Shown here: positions 34,601-43,054 of the stretch, piece after piece
Layout: each line of letters begins with the position of its first letter
Position numbering within the stretch: the stretch's first letter is position 1
Assembly (NCBI RefSeq): GCF_001311845.1
Contig: NZ_BBCC01000035.1
Span: forward strand, 1 to 43,054
Source of the DNA: Desulfosarcina cetonica JCM 12296
GTDB lineage: Bacteria > Desulfobacterota > Desulfobacteria > Desulfobacterales > Desulfosarcinaceae
Direction of reading: 5' to 3'
Length of the DNA: 43,054 nucleotides
Translations under genes and position numbers: made by a program
The notes under the pieces: model-generated
The model's input: the letters and a program-made list of their open reading frames with translations, nothing else
Database searches by the model: none
Told to the model about the DNA's origin: nothing

Positions 34601-35458
34601 ATGAACCCAGCTTCAGGCATTTTGGATTCCACGGTTGAATACCAGACCAAGGTATTCTGCATCATCAGTGATCAGCGGGTCTTTCGCTCGAGATCCCCGG
34701 AAATGTTCGGTGCCGTTTTCCATCGAACGGGCATCAAGGGGGCCTATGTACCGTTCATGATCCAAGGGGACAGCATCGGCAAGGCCCTGGAGAGCCTGCG
34801 GGTGCTCAATATCGCCGGCGCCAACATTACCGCACCCTTCAAGGAGGCCGTGCTGCCCCACCTGGATATTCTTTCCGAAGGTGCCAACATCATCGGCGCC
34901 GTGAACACCATCGTTTGCAAGGGCGGGCAGCTCAAGGGGTACAACACCAACGCCATCGGCATCATGGATGCCCTCAATACGGCCCAGTTTGACATTGCCG
35001 GTAAAAAGGCGCTGGTCATCGGTACCGGCGGCGCGGCGCGTGCCGTGGTTTTTATTCTCAACTGGTTGCGGGCGGAAAAGATTATCGTTGCCGGAAGAGA
35101 TAACGAAAAGACCCGCCGCCTGGCCGACCACTTCCAATGCACATCACGCTTGCTGCCCGATCTGGCGGACGATCCCATGGCCACCGACATTGTCGTCAAT
35201 GCAACGCCCGTGTCCAGTCATGATGAAGACGACCCCTTGGCCGCCATCGTCAAGGGCATGCGGCTGACGGGCTGTGAGCTGGTATTTGATCTCAATTATG
35301 GCCATCCGAACAACATCTGGCAGGAAATGGCGGCGATCAACGCCACCGCCTTCATGGACGGTCTGTCCACGTTGGCCTTCCAGGCTCGACGAACGTTTTT
35401 GCTCTGGACGGGCCAGGAGGTTCCCCAGGAGGAGTTCATCAGGGCGCTATCCCTCTGA
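34601..35458 (+). CDS. Shikimate dehydrogenase-like (AroE family) protein with altered active site
   Basis: 285 residues with the AroE fold: N-terminal substrate domain, NITAPFKE with catalytic Lys81, then the NADP-binding motif GTGGAAR (141-147) and VVNATPVSS. Two canonical positions are changed. The catalytic Asp of GxNTDxxG is Asn117 (GYNTNAIG), and the SxSPxxHN motif reads SRSPEMFG. The end (FMDGLSTLAFQARRTFLLWTGQE) is typical. True AroE reduces 3-dehydroshikimate with NADPH. The Asp-to-Asn change argues for a different substrate or a weakened enzyme, so no symbol is given. It stands alone, followed by a two-way terminator. Confidence 0.82.
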   Translation: MNPASGILDSTVEYQTKVFCIISDQRVFRSRSPEMFGAVFHRTGIKGAYVPFMIQGDSIGKALESLRVLNIAGANITAPFKEAVLPHLDILSEGANIIGAVNTIVCKGGQLKGYNTNAIGIMDALNTAQFDIAGKKALVIGTGGAARAVVFILNWLRAEKIIVAGRDNEKTRRLADHFQCTSRLLPDLADDPMATDIVVNATPVSSHDEDDPLAAIVKGMRLTGCELVFDLNYGHPNNIWQEMAAINATAFMDGLSTLAFQARRTFLLWTGQEVPQEEFIRALSL

Positions 35459-35466
35459 GAGGCTAG

Positions 35467-35499
35467 TTTGAAACGCCTGTCTGATCCAGACGTTTCAAA
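35467..35499. terminator. Bidirectional hairpin between aroE-like and cyclase genes
   Basis: TTTGAAACG (35467-35475) pairs with CGTTTCAAA (35491-35499) over a 15-nt loop, between two converging genes. A/T ends on both sides give modest U runs for both strands. Confidence 0.55.
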
Positions 35500-35525
35500 T
35501 CGCCTTTCAGAGAGGTTGAAAAGCC

Positions 35526-38500
35526 TTACATAAACGTCTCCAGAACGGCGCGGGCTTCCCTCGCGTGGCGTTTGGCGCCGATGCGTTCGAGGCAGTCGAT
35601 GCCGGCATGGATTCTCTCCTCGGCTTGCGTTTTGCGGTCCAATGCCATCAAGGCCTTTCCCCAGCCCACCAGCGCCAAGCCTTCCATGGTGGGCGCACCC
35701 ATCGCCCGCGCCTCGTTAACGCAGGTCCGATACCAGCCGAGACATGGGTCGGCGACCGTCGTTGCCCGTAAGCCATCCCCGCTGTCGGCGGTTTGCCGGG
35801 CCGCCTGGAGAAGGCGCAGATAAACGCCGGCCATCACATAACCGCAGGTCAGATACCGCAGCCGGCAACCGGACGCCTGCCAGTCGGCCAAAAGGGACTC
35901 CATGCGCGTGAGGCCCTCACTGACCTGGCCGTTGATAATCGTCGTCAGGCCCTTGAAAAAACGCGCCGGGTGGCCGACGAATTCGGCGCCATTGGCCTCG
36001 TCAAAGGCAATCAACTGATCCAAGAGGGGCAGGGCATCCTCGATTTTTCCGCTGCTGATGCTTCCGTAGCATAGGGCCAGTTTGGGAAATTGCGAATACC
36101 AAGGGTCGGCGGAAATCGCCATGGCTCTCTTGAAACGCGCCATGGCGCTCTCGATATCGCCTTGCACCAGGTCTTTCCATCCCATGCAGCAGTGACCGGC
36201 CACAAGGCTGCGCACGTTGGCATGCCGCTTGCCAAATTGAATCAAGCGCTCGCCCATTTTTTCGGCCTGCGAGGCGTCTCCCCGATGCCAGGCGGCATAG
36301 CCCTTGCCCAAAAGGGCGTTGAAATAGATGTAGGCGTCTTGCACCAACCCGTCGACATACAGGCTTCGGCCTGCTCGCTGTTTTCGATGGCGTCGTCGAA
36401 CCGGCCCAGCTCGGTCAAGGGGATCACCATCCATGTGCTGGCGTAGCTTTCAGCGCGGCATGCTGGGTTTTCTGGCCCAGGCGCTTGGCCTTGTCGAGGC
36501 TTTCACACGCCTCGCCAAAGCGGTGGCGGTGCCATAGCACACACCCGTGCCAGGCCCAATGAAAGCCTTCCCGCACCGGGTCATCCAGGTCGCCCAAAAG
36601 CGATTGCTGGTGTTCGACCAGTTCAAGCAGTTTACGGTTCAGGCCCTTGTAATAAAACACAAAGGCCCATTGATTGACCACGTCCAGCAGGCGCTTTTTG
36701 GTCTGCGGTCGGGCGAGGTGCTGCTGCTCCAGCATGGCCTTGGCCGTCTTGAAGTACTGATCCGACTCGTCGAGGGCGTAGCGCCGCAGCGCCTTGGTTC
36801 CCGAACGGATCAGATAATCGGTGGCTTTATCGGTGGCGATGCTTTTCTGGAAATGGATGGCCAGGGTCTCCTCGAATTCCGACAGCCGATCCCGATAGAT
36901 GTCTTCGATGGTTCGGCCGACCCGTTCGTGCACGCGCTGGCGCTCCCGACGCAGCAGGCTGCCATAGCTGACCTCCTGGATCAGCGCATGTTTAAAAATG
37001 AATTCCATCTCGGGATGCAGGGCGCGCGGTTTGATCAAGCCGGCGCGCTCGAGTTTGTAAAGGCCGGCGTCCACCGCATCGCTGTATACCGAAACGCGCT
37101 TCAAGATATCGTAAAGAAAAGCCCGGCCGATGACGGCTGCCTCTTGCAGGATACGTTTGTCCTTGGTTTCCAGCTGGTCCATGCGCGAGGCGATGATGCC
37201 GTGGATCGTGGAAGGGATGTCGGTTTCCTTGAAGGCACGGCTCATTTGCCAGTGGCCGTTTTCGAAAATCAGGGCCTTGGAATCCACCAACGCGTTGAGA
37301 ATTTCTTCCAGGTAGAAGGGATTTCCCTCGGCCCGATGGCGGATCAGCCGGCACAGGTCCTCCGGCAGGGATTCCGTTTCCAGCATGGAGACCAGCATGC
37401 CCTCGGCCTCCGAAGGCGAGAGTTCCTTGAGGCGGACTTCACGGTACATGGGGGCGAGAAGATCCTGCTCGTGGCTGGTGAACAGACTGGCGTGGGGGCG
37501 CGTGGTGCAGATGACCATGGCCGGATGCTCGAAGTTGAAGATAATGTCCTTGAGCAGTTTGAACGATGCCGCGTCACCCCAGTGAATATCTTCCATGCAG
37601 AAGACCGTGGGCGCCTGACGGGCAATGGCCGAGAGCAGGTTGAGCATGGCCGACTTGAGTCGCGTGCGCCACTCCTCGGGACTCATCTCGGCGGTTGCCT
37701 TGACCTCCTGGCCGATCAACCCCTGAATGATGGGAATTTCCTCGGCCTGGGATCCAAGAGGGCGCCCACCCGCTTGGCAATCCCGGCGCTCATCTCCTCA
37801 GCCGTGGCCGAGCCGTCGAGATCCAGCCAGCGGCGCACGATGCCGACCAGGGGAAAGAAGGGGACGGGTTGGGTGTGGGCAAAGGCGTAGCCGGTGATCC
37901 AGTTGATGTGCTTGCCGGCCTGCTCCTTCTCGAATTCATAGAGCAGGCGGCTTTTCCCGGTGCCTGCTTCGCCAATGATCGAAATGATGGATCCCTCGCC
38001 GTTTTTCAAGGCCTGCATGGCGCTGCGCAGGACTTCCAGCTCGGTCTGGCGTCCGATCAATGCCGCCGCCAGATTCAGGTTGCGCTGGCCGGTGAGGGGA
38101 CGTGTTCGCTCGTCTTTCACCGCATAAACCGAAATGGGCTTTGCTTTTCCCTGGATTTCCATGGCCGCCTTGGATTCGAAATCGAAGAATCCGAAGGCTT
38201 GTCGATAGGTTTCCGGACCCACCAGGATTTCGTCGGGCCGGGCCATGTCCGACAGGCGGGAGGCGATATTCACCGCATCGCCGGAAAGACCGTAGGTGCC
38301 ATCGACCGGGATCGAGTGGGCCGTTACCACCAGCCCGGTATTGATGCCGGTGTGCATGGTGAGCGGTTGGGCAAGGGGAATGCTTTTCGGCTGAAGGCGC
38401 ATGATGGTGGCATGAATTTCACGGGCGGCCTTGATGGCGCGGATGGCGTCGTCTTCATGGGCGACCGGAAGGCCGAAGATGACGAGCATTTCGTCACCGA

Positions 38501-38879
38501 TGATGCGCTCGATGTGTCCGTTGTAGGTTCCGATGATTTGAATGCTGCTGCGGATGATCGACGCCATGAGGGCCTGGACATCTTCCGGATCGAAGGTTTC
38601 CATCATGCGTGTATAACCGGTGAGATCGGCAAACAGGATCGTCAGATGACGCCGTTCGCCCTGGGAGATGATATTGGCCTTGTCGGCTTCCAAGAGCGGA
38701 TCCGGGCTCGTGCTGCCGGCTGACACGGTGGAAAGGGCGGCGCCGCATTCAACGCAGAATTTGCTTTCCGGCGGGTTCGCCATACCGCAGGTGGGGCAGT
38801 CTTTCCCCACACGCTGACCGCATTGACCGCAGAATTTGGCATTGGACGGAAGGATTGCCTGGCAATGGGGGCAATGCAT
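35526..38879 (-). CDS. Zinc-ribbon / class III nucleotide cyclase / AAA-ATPase / TPR signalling protein (frame interrupted)
   Basis: About 1118 residues when reconstructed. Two N-terminal zinc ribbons (CPHCQAILPSNAKFCGQCG, CPTCGMANPPESKFCVECG) come first. A class III cyclase domain follows with metal Asp residues in LFADLTGYT and IIGDEMLVIFG, then a P-loop NTPase (GEAGTGKSRL) with Walker B VFCMEDIHW and a C-terminal TPR-like helical region. The frame breaks in three places, near 37740 (LLDP/AEEIPIIQGL), 36440 (ALK/YASTWMVIPL) and 36370 (QAEA/YVDGLVQDAY); each is repaired by one added base. The architecture is a known large adenylate/guanylate-cyclase family whose input is unknown. If active it makes cAMP. 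There is no membrane segment. Confidence 0.82.
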
Positions 38880-38984
38880 CGGTAGACCTCGTTTGTTCGT
38901 GGGTGGCGCGTGTATCGGGATCTGCTTATCCGGGGTTCATTTTTATTGGTGCCTAAATCGTGTCCATCTTGTCAATTAAAATTG

Positions 38985-39108
38985 GCGGATTCGTAAAAAA
39001 CCCGATATCGGCGTTACGCGAATCCTTCGTCACTGCGGCGTACGCAAAAGTACGCCTCCTTCCTTCAAGGATTCGCAAGCCTTGATCTCGGGTTTTTACG
39101 AATCCGTT
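38985..39108. repeat. Palindromic intergenic element, copy 3
   Basis: Third copy, same orientation as copy 1: arms GCGGATTCGTAAAAAACCCG and CGGGTTTTTACGAATCCGTT, inner hairpin GGCGTAC/GTACGCC. It lies between the PAS activator gene and the cyclase gene and differs from copy 1 by small substitutions and indels. Confidence 0.9.
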
Positions 39109-39128
39109 AAAAGCTGCAGCCAGCCGGT

Positions 39129-40519
39129 TTAGGGCCGGACTTCCCGTTTCAGGTCGATGCCATACTTGCGCATGCGGTTCCATACCGTAACCCGATTGAC
39201 GCCCAAGAGCCGTGCCGCCTGGGTCTGGTTGCCGCCCGTGGCTTTCAGAGCGTCGATCAACGCGTCGCGCTGGGCCGTTGCATCGAAACGGCGAATGCCT
39301 TCCGGCGCACCGGCGGTGACGCGGGGTTCGGCCAGCATCTGGGGGGCAGGTGATCGACGTCGATGGTCTCCTTGTCGCTCACCGTAAACGCATACTCCAG
39401 CGCACTTTTCATTTCGCGGACGTTTCCCGGCCAGCGATAGTCCATGAACCGGTTGAGCGCCTCCCGGGTCAGCCCGCGGATCGGTTTGTCCGTGCGCAGC
39501 TTCAGGAGATGGATGAAGTTGTTGGCCAGAACGGGGATGTCCGTCCGGCGTTTGCGCAATGGCGGCAGATGGATGGGAATCACGTTGATCCGAAAGTAAA
39601 GGTCTTCGCGGAACCGCTTCTGGTCGATCAGCTCCAAGAGGTTCCGGTTGGTGGCGGTAATGATTCGCACATCCACCGCAACGGGTCGGTTTTCACCCAC
39701 CCGCTCGAACTGCCGGGTCTCCAGCACCCGCAGCAGTTTGATCTGGATGGACAGGGGGATGTCACCGATTTCATCCAGGAACAAATCTCCCTTGTGGGCG
39801 GCTTCGAAACGGCCGGTCCGGTCCCGGAAGGCGCCGGTGAACGAGCCTTTCACATGGCCAAACAACTCGCTTTCCAAAAGCGCCTCGTTCAGCGCCGCAC
39901 AGTTGAGCTGCACGTAGGGCTCCCGCCGCCGGTTGCCCTGCTCGTGAATCGCCCGGGCGACCAGTTCCTTTCCCGTTCCGCTTTCGCCGAAAATAATGAT
40001 CGGCGCATCGCTTTGGGCCGCTTTTTCGATCAGGGCGAAAACCGATTTCATCTCGTCGCTTCCGCCGATGATGCCCCCATACCCGCTGTTTTCGTCCAAT
40101 TGGCGGGACAGGGTTGCGACCTTGCGGTCGAGGCGGTCGATTTCACTGAGGTCCGTCAGGGTTTCAACCGCCCCCAACATCGTCCCGTCCTCGTCCTTCA
40201 GTACCGAGGCGTTTTTCAGGGCGGGCAGATAGGTCCCGTCCTTCTTGCGGATCGCACAACGGCAACGACGCATTTCCGGCTGGTCGGGGGCGAAGAGCTT
40301 GCACCAGCCGTCGCCGGTGTTGTTGAGGGCCATTTCGCAAGCCTGGCATTCCAAGAGGGTACACGGCTGGCCGCAAACCTCGTTGGAGAGATACCCGGTC
40401 ATCTCCTCGAAGGAGCGGTTGACCGACAGGATTCGTCCTTCTTGGCTGATGATCAGCAAGGCTTCGCTCATCGTGTTGATGACCCGCTCCCAGTGCAGGT
40501 TGATATCCGTAATCCGCAT
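39129..40519 (-). CDS. PAS-domain sigma-54 transcriptional activator with Cys-rich sensor (frame interrupted)
   Basis: About 463 residues. The PAS domain (10-110) holds seven cysteines between residues 49 and 88 (CGQPCTLLECQAC, GWCKLF, RRCRC), suggesting a metal, Fe-S or thiol redox sensor. The AAA+ domain has GESGTGKE, GSFTGA (Ser variant of GAFTGA), LFLDEIGDIP and REDLYFRI. The Fis HTH is GGNQTQAARLLGVNRVTVWNRM. The frame breaks in a C6 run near 39345; C7 gives HLPPQMLAEPRV and continues to 39129. It diverges from the Fe-S/NrfD operon and is likely its regulator, acting through the TGTTTAA sites. Confidence 0.87.
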
Positions 40520-40561
40520 CGGCGCTCCTTTTCAACAACCCGGTTCAACGATTTGGGGAGG

Positions 40562-40612
40562 TGTTTAAACAAACGTTGGCTGTTTAACACATGTTTAAAC
40601 CTTGTTTAAGCA
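40562..40612. promoter_or_regulatory. Four TGTTTAA repeats, likely activator-binding array
   Basis: TGTTTAAACA (40562-40571), TGTTTAACAC (40581-40590), TGTTTAAAC (40592-40600) and TGTTTAAGCA (40603-40612) line up in the same orientation; the last three are 11 bp apart, one helical turn. They lie between the divergent PAS activator and Fe-S genes. No convincing -24/-12 promoter is seen in the remaining 220 bp; the best fit, TGGTGC-N5-TTGAT near 40694, lacks the -12 GC. Confidence 0.65.
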
Positions 40613-40832
40613 CAATTTGTCAAAATGGGCCGTGAATGACCTCACCAGATTAGCATTGTGTACCAAATCAATGGGTTGTCTTTTAATCAGAACTGGTGCG
40701 CTTTTTGATAAGGGGTTGGATGGCATTTTCAATGGCGCCAGAACAGAACCCCGCCGGGAACCGGGGGGTGAACATGGACCGCCATACGACGATCGATCTG
40801 ATTTCCAAAAGGCTGTTTGTAAAGGAGGTTTC

Positions 40833-41756
40833 ATGGGGCTCAACAGACGCGATTTTTTCAAATGGCTGACCGTCGCCGGTTCGGCCGTGGCCGGATCCGG
40901 GCGCAGCGCCCATGCCTGGCAATCCCGGGCACCGGCCGATCCACTGGGCTGCCTGGTGGACCTGACCCGCTGCATCGGCTGCCGCAAATGCGAAGAGGCC
41001 TGCAACCGGGTCAACCATTTGCCGGCACCGGATCAACGCTTCGAGGATTTGACGGTGCTGGATCGCAAGCGTCGGCCCGATGAACGCGCCTACACGGTGG
41101 TTAATCGCTACACCTCGGGCCTTATCGATGAACGCGATCAACTGGTGCCCACTTTTGTCAAGCTGCAGTGCATGCACTGCCAGGATCCGGCCTGCGCCTC
41201 GGCCTGCATTGTCGGCGCGCTCTCCAAAAAAGAGAACGGCGCCGTCTTCTACGATGTGAGCAAATGCATCGGCTGCCGGTACTGCATGGTGGCCTGTCCC
41301 TTCGAAATTCCGGCCTATGAATATCACGATCCGATCACACCCAGGGTGATGAAGTGCACCTTCTGCTATGAACGGGTCCAGTCCGAGGGAAAACTCCCCG
41401 GATGTGCCGAGATCTGTCCGGTGGAGGCGCTGACCTTCGGGCGCCGCGACGACCTGTTGAAGGAGGCCCACCGGCGCATCCAAGGCAATCCGGGGCGCTA
41501 CATCGATCATGTGTATGGCGAAAAAGAGGTCGGCGGCACGAGCTGGATGTACATCTCCGGGGTTCCCTTTGAAAAACTCGGTTTCAACACCTTGCCGGAA
41601 ACACCCATGCCGCGGCTGGCGGAAACCATCCAGCACTCCCTGTTCAGCTATCTGTGGTCGCCCATCGTGCTTTTCGGCATGCTTGGCGGCGTCATGTGGG
41701 CATCCAAAGACAAGGGGGACCGTGGCGGCAACGGCAAACCAGGAGGTGAGCGATGA
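40833..41756 (+). CDS. Tat-exported 4Fe-4S ferredoxin subunit (HybA/DsrO-like)
   Basis: 307 residues. A twin-arginine signal ([18 protein letters not shown]) is followed by four ferredoxin-type cysteine groups ([43 protein letters not shown]...CAEIC) and a C-terminal hydrophobic anchor ([15 protein letters not shown]). The layout is that of periplasmic HybA/DsrO-like subunits which pass electrons to or from a NrfD-type membrane partner. ATG 40833 has AAAGGAGG 5 nt upstream; a longer open frame exists but lacks support. The gene overlaps the next one in ATGA. Confidence 0.9.
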   Translation: MGLNRRDFFKWLTVAGSAVAGSGRSAHAWQSRAPADPLGCLVDLTRCIGCRKCEEACNRVNHLPAPDQRFEDLTVLDRKRRPDERAYTVVNRYTSGLIDERDQLVPTFVKLQCMHCQDPACASACIVGALSKKENGAVFYDVSKCIGCRYCMVACPFEIPAYEYHDPITPRVMKCTFCYERVQSEGKLPGCAEICPVEALTFGRRDDLLKEAHRRIQGNPGRYIDHVYGEKEVGGTSWMYISGVPFEKLGFNTLPETPMPRLAETIQHSLFSYLWSPIVLFGMLGGVMWASKDKGDRGGNGKPGGER

Positions 41757-42956
41757 GTCACGCGGCAGCGCCTGTTAATACGAAATTCTGGCGCCCGGGG
41801 TCGTCGTCCTGGCCGTGCTCATGGCCGCCGGCGCGCTGGCCATCGTGGCGCGCTTTACCGGCGGCATCGGTTATGTGTCCAACCTCTCCACCGCCAGGCC
41901 CTGGGGGCTCTGGATCGGGGTCGACGTGGCCTCCGGGGTGGCCCTGGCCGCCGGCGGCTTTACCACGGCGTTCTTGGCCCACATCATCGGGCGTCATTAT
42001 TACGAAGCGTGGTGCGGCCGGCCCTGCTCACCGCCATGCTGGGATACACCTTCGTGGTGCTCGGCCTCTTGGTGGACATCGGCCGCTCCTGGGCCATCTG
42101 GAAACCCATGCTCTACTGGAATCCCACCTCGGTGCTGTTCGAGGTGGCCATGTGCGTGATGTTCTACCTCAACGTTTTGTATCTCGAATTTTTGCCCATT
42201 GTCGTTGCGCGGTTCAAGGGTCGGGTGGCCTTGCCGGGTCCCCTGGCGGTTTTAAATGCGCCGGTGGACGGGCTGCTGCGTCTGGCCGACGCGGTTTTGC
42301 CGAAAATCATGTGGATTTTCATCATTGCCGGCGTGGTGCTTTCCTGCATGCACCAGTCCAGCCTCGGATCGTTGATGCTCATCGCGCCCACCAAACTGCA
42401 TCCCCTATGGTACACGCCCCTCCTGCCGCTGTTGTTCCTCACCTCGGCCATCGCCGTGGGGTATCCCATGGTGGTTTTCGAGGCCACCCTGGCCACGACC
42501 TCCCTGGGGCTGGATTCGGAAATGGAAGTGCTCACGCCGCTCACGCGGATCACCATTTTTCTTCTGGGAACCTATCTGGCCCTTAAAATCGGCGACATGG
42601 TGGTGCGTGGCACCTACGTGTATCTGCTGGATGGCACGGCCCAGACCAACGCCTTCATCGTCGAGGTTTTGCTCGGGGTTATCGTTCCGTGGCTGATGTT
42701 GCTTTCCCCAACCGTCCGGCAATCCCGACGGGCGCTGTTCATCGCCTGCTGCCTGATCGTCGGCGGGGTGCTGGTCAACCGCATCAATGTGTTTGTCGTG
42801 GGATACCGCCCGCCGATCAGCGAAGCCAACTATTTTCCGGCCATCGGTGAAATTCTCGTCACCGTCGGGTTGATTGCGACCCTGATGTTCATCTACCGTT
42901 TTCTCGTCACCGTTTTACCCGTGCTCAATCAACCGAAACAGGAGGTGTCCGCATGA
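41753..42956 (+). CDS. NrfD/HybB-like integral membrane quinone-interacting subunit (frame interrupted)
   Basis: About 401 residues when joined, with eight to ten membrane helices ([53 protein letters not shown] and others). This is the NrfD/PsrC family that exchanges electrons with menaquinone. Two breaks are each repaired by one base: a G4 run near 41798 (G5 gives [13 protein letters not shown]) and near 42019 (YYEA then [11 protein letters not shown]). It starts in the stop of the Fe-S gene and ends overlapping the next ATG (GCATGA), so the operon is tightly coupled. It anchors a respiratory complex of undetermined substrate. Confidence 0.85.
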
Positions 42957-43054
42957 CCCGAACAGGACCGTCAACATTCATTGCCGCCGCGGCGGTTTTG
43001 GCCGGCATCCTGTTGGCCGTACCCGCCCGGGCCGCCGGTCCGGCAACGGATCCG
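42953..43054 (+). CDS. Exported protein, third subunit of the Fe-S/NrfD operon (3'-partial)
   Basis: Only 34 codons lie in the window: [20 protein letters not shown] and then LAVPARAAGPATDP, a signal peptide with cleavage near ARA-AG. Its ATG overlaps the NrfD stop. In comparable sulfate-reducer operons this slot is often a multihaem cytochrome c, but no CxxCH is visible in the part present, so the identity is open. Confidence 0.6.
   Translation, partial: MTRTGPSTFIAAAAVLAGILLAVPARAAGPATDP

Noticed and set aside
40690..40740. Sigma-54 promoter before the Fe-S/NrfD operon
   Set aside because: TGGTGC-N5-TTGAT and TGGCAT-N5-ATGGC both miss a required element; not good enough to call.

Overview
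The window looks like a chromosome segment from an anaerobic, sulfate-reducing deltaproteobacterium close to the Desulfosarcina/Desulfobacterium group (Desulfobacterales). The basis is a methylenetetrahydrofolate reductase / HdrA-like / MvhD operon of the Wood-Ljungdahl methyl branch, a giant HdrA fused to an NAD(P)H-dehydrogenase-like module, a selenocysteine codon in mvhD, Cys-rich sigma-54 activators and an Hyb/Nrf-type membrane redox complex. The species is inferred, not proven.

Layout. 1-7.1 kb: ketopantoate reductase-like gene cut by the window edge, class III aminotransferase, GNAT acetyltransferase and a 1404-residue SNF2-type helicase. 7.2-12.2 kb: BMP/nucleoside-type ABC importer (lipoprotein, double ATPase, two permeases), with a strong hairpin terminator after the lipoprotein gene. 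12.3-18.2 kb: accessory genes (CI/LexA-like repressor with operator-like dyads, pentapeptide protein, SPOR-NlpC/P60 lipoprotein, HD hydrolase, YopT-like cysteine peptidase, and a REP-associated transposase with terminal inverted repeats). 18.2-23.7 kb: an AT-rich island, probably acquired. It carries a PEP-CTERM protein, an IPT-subtilase-VWA exoprotein and a small secreted protein, read leftward from a predicted c-di-GMP-I (GEMM) riboswitch that overlaps an intrinsic terminator, plus a LuxR-type HTH-only protein. 23.7-33.3 kb: a sigma-54 response regulator diverges from metF-hdrL-mvhD(Sec)-metV-metF, which has a near-consensus sigma-54 promoter and three upstream dyad sites. 33.3-40.5 kb: CheY-like receiver, AroE-like protein with an altered catalytic residue, class III cyclase/AAA/TPR protein, and a PAS sigma-54 activator with a Cys-rich sensor. 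40.5-43.05 kb: Tat-exported 4Fe-4S protein, NrfD-like membrane protein and the start of an exported protein, behind four TGTTTAA repeats.

The two most coherent systems are (a) a putative selenium-containing, flavin-based methylenetetrahydrofolate reductase complex (two MetF-like proteins, MetV, MvhD, HdrL) under sigma-54 control, and (b) a c-di-GMP riboswitch controlling a surface/secreted protease operon. A roughly 125-bp palindromic element occurs three times between genes at 31.4, 34.3 and 39.0 kb.

Caution: about ten genes are broken by single-base shifts, mostly one base missing and often in homopolymers, while the protein continues perfectly in the next frame. I read most of these as consensus-sequence errors and give the reconstructed full spans. 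Two extra-base cases in A/T runs of secreted-protein genes could instead be slippage or phase variation.
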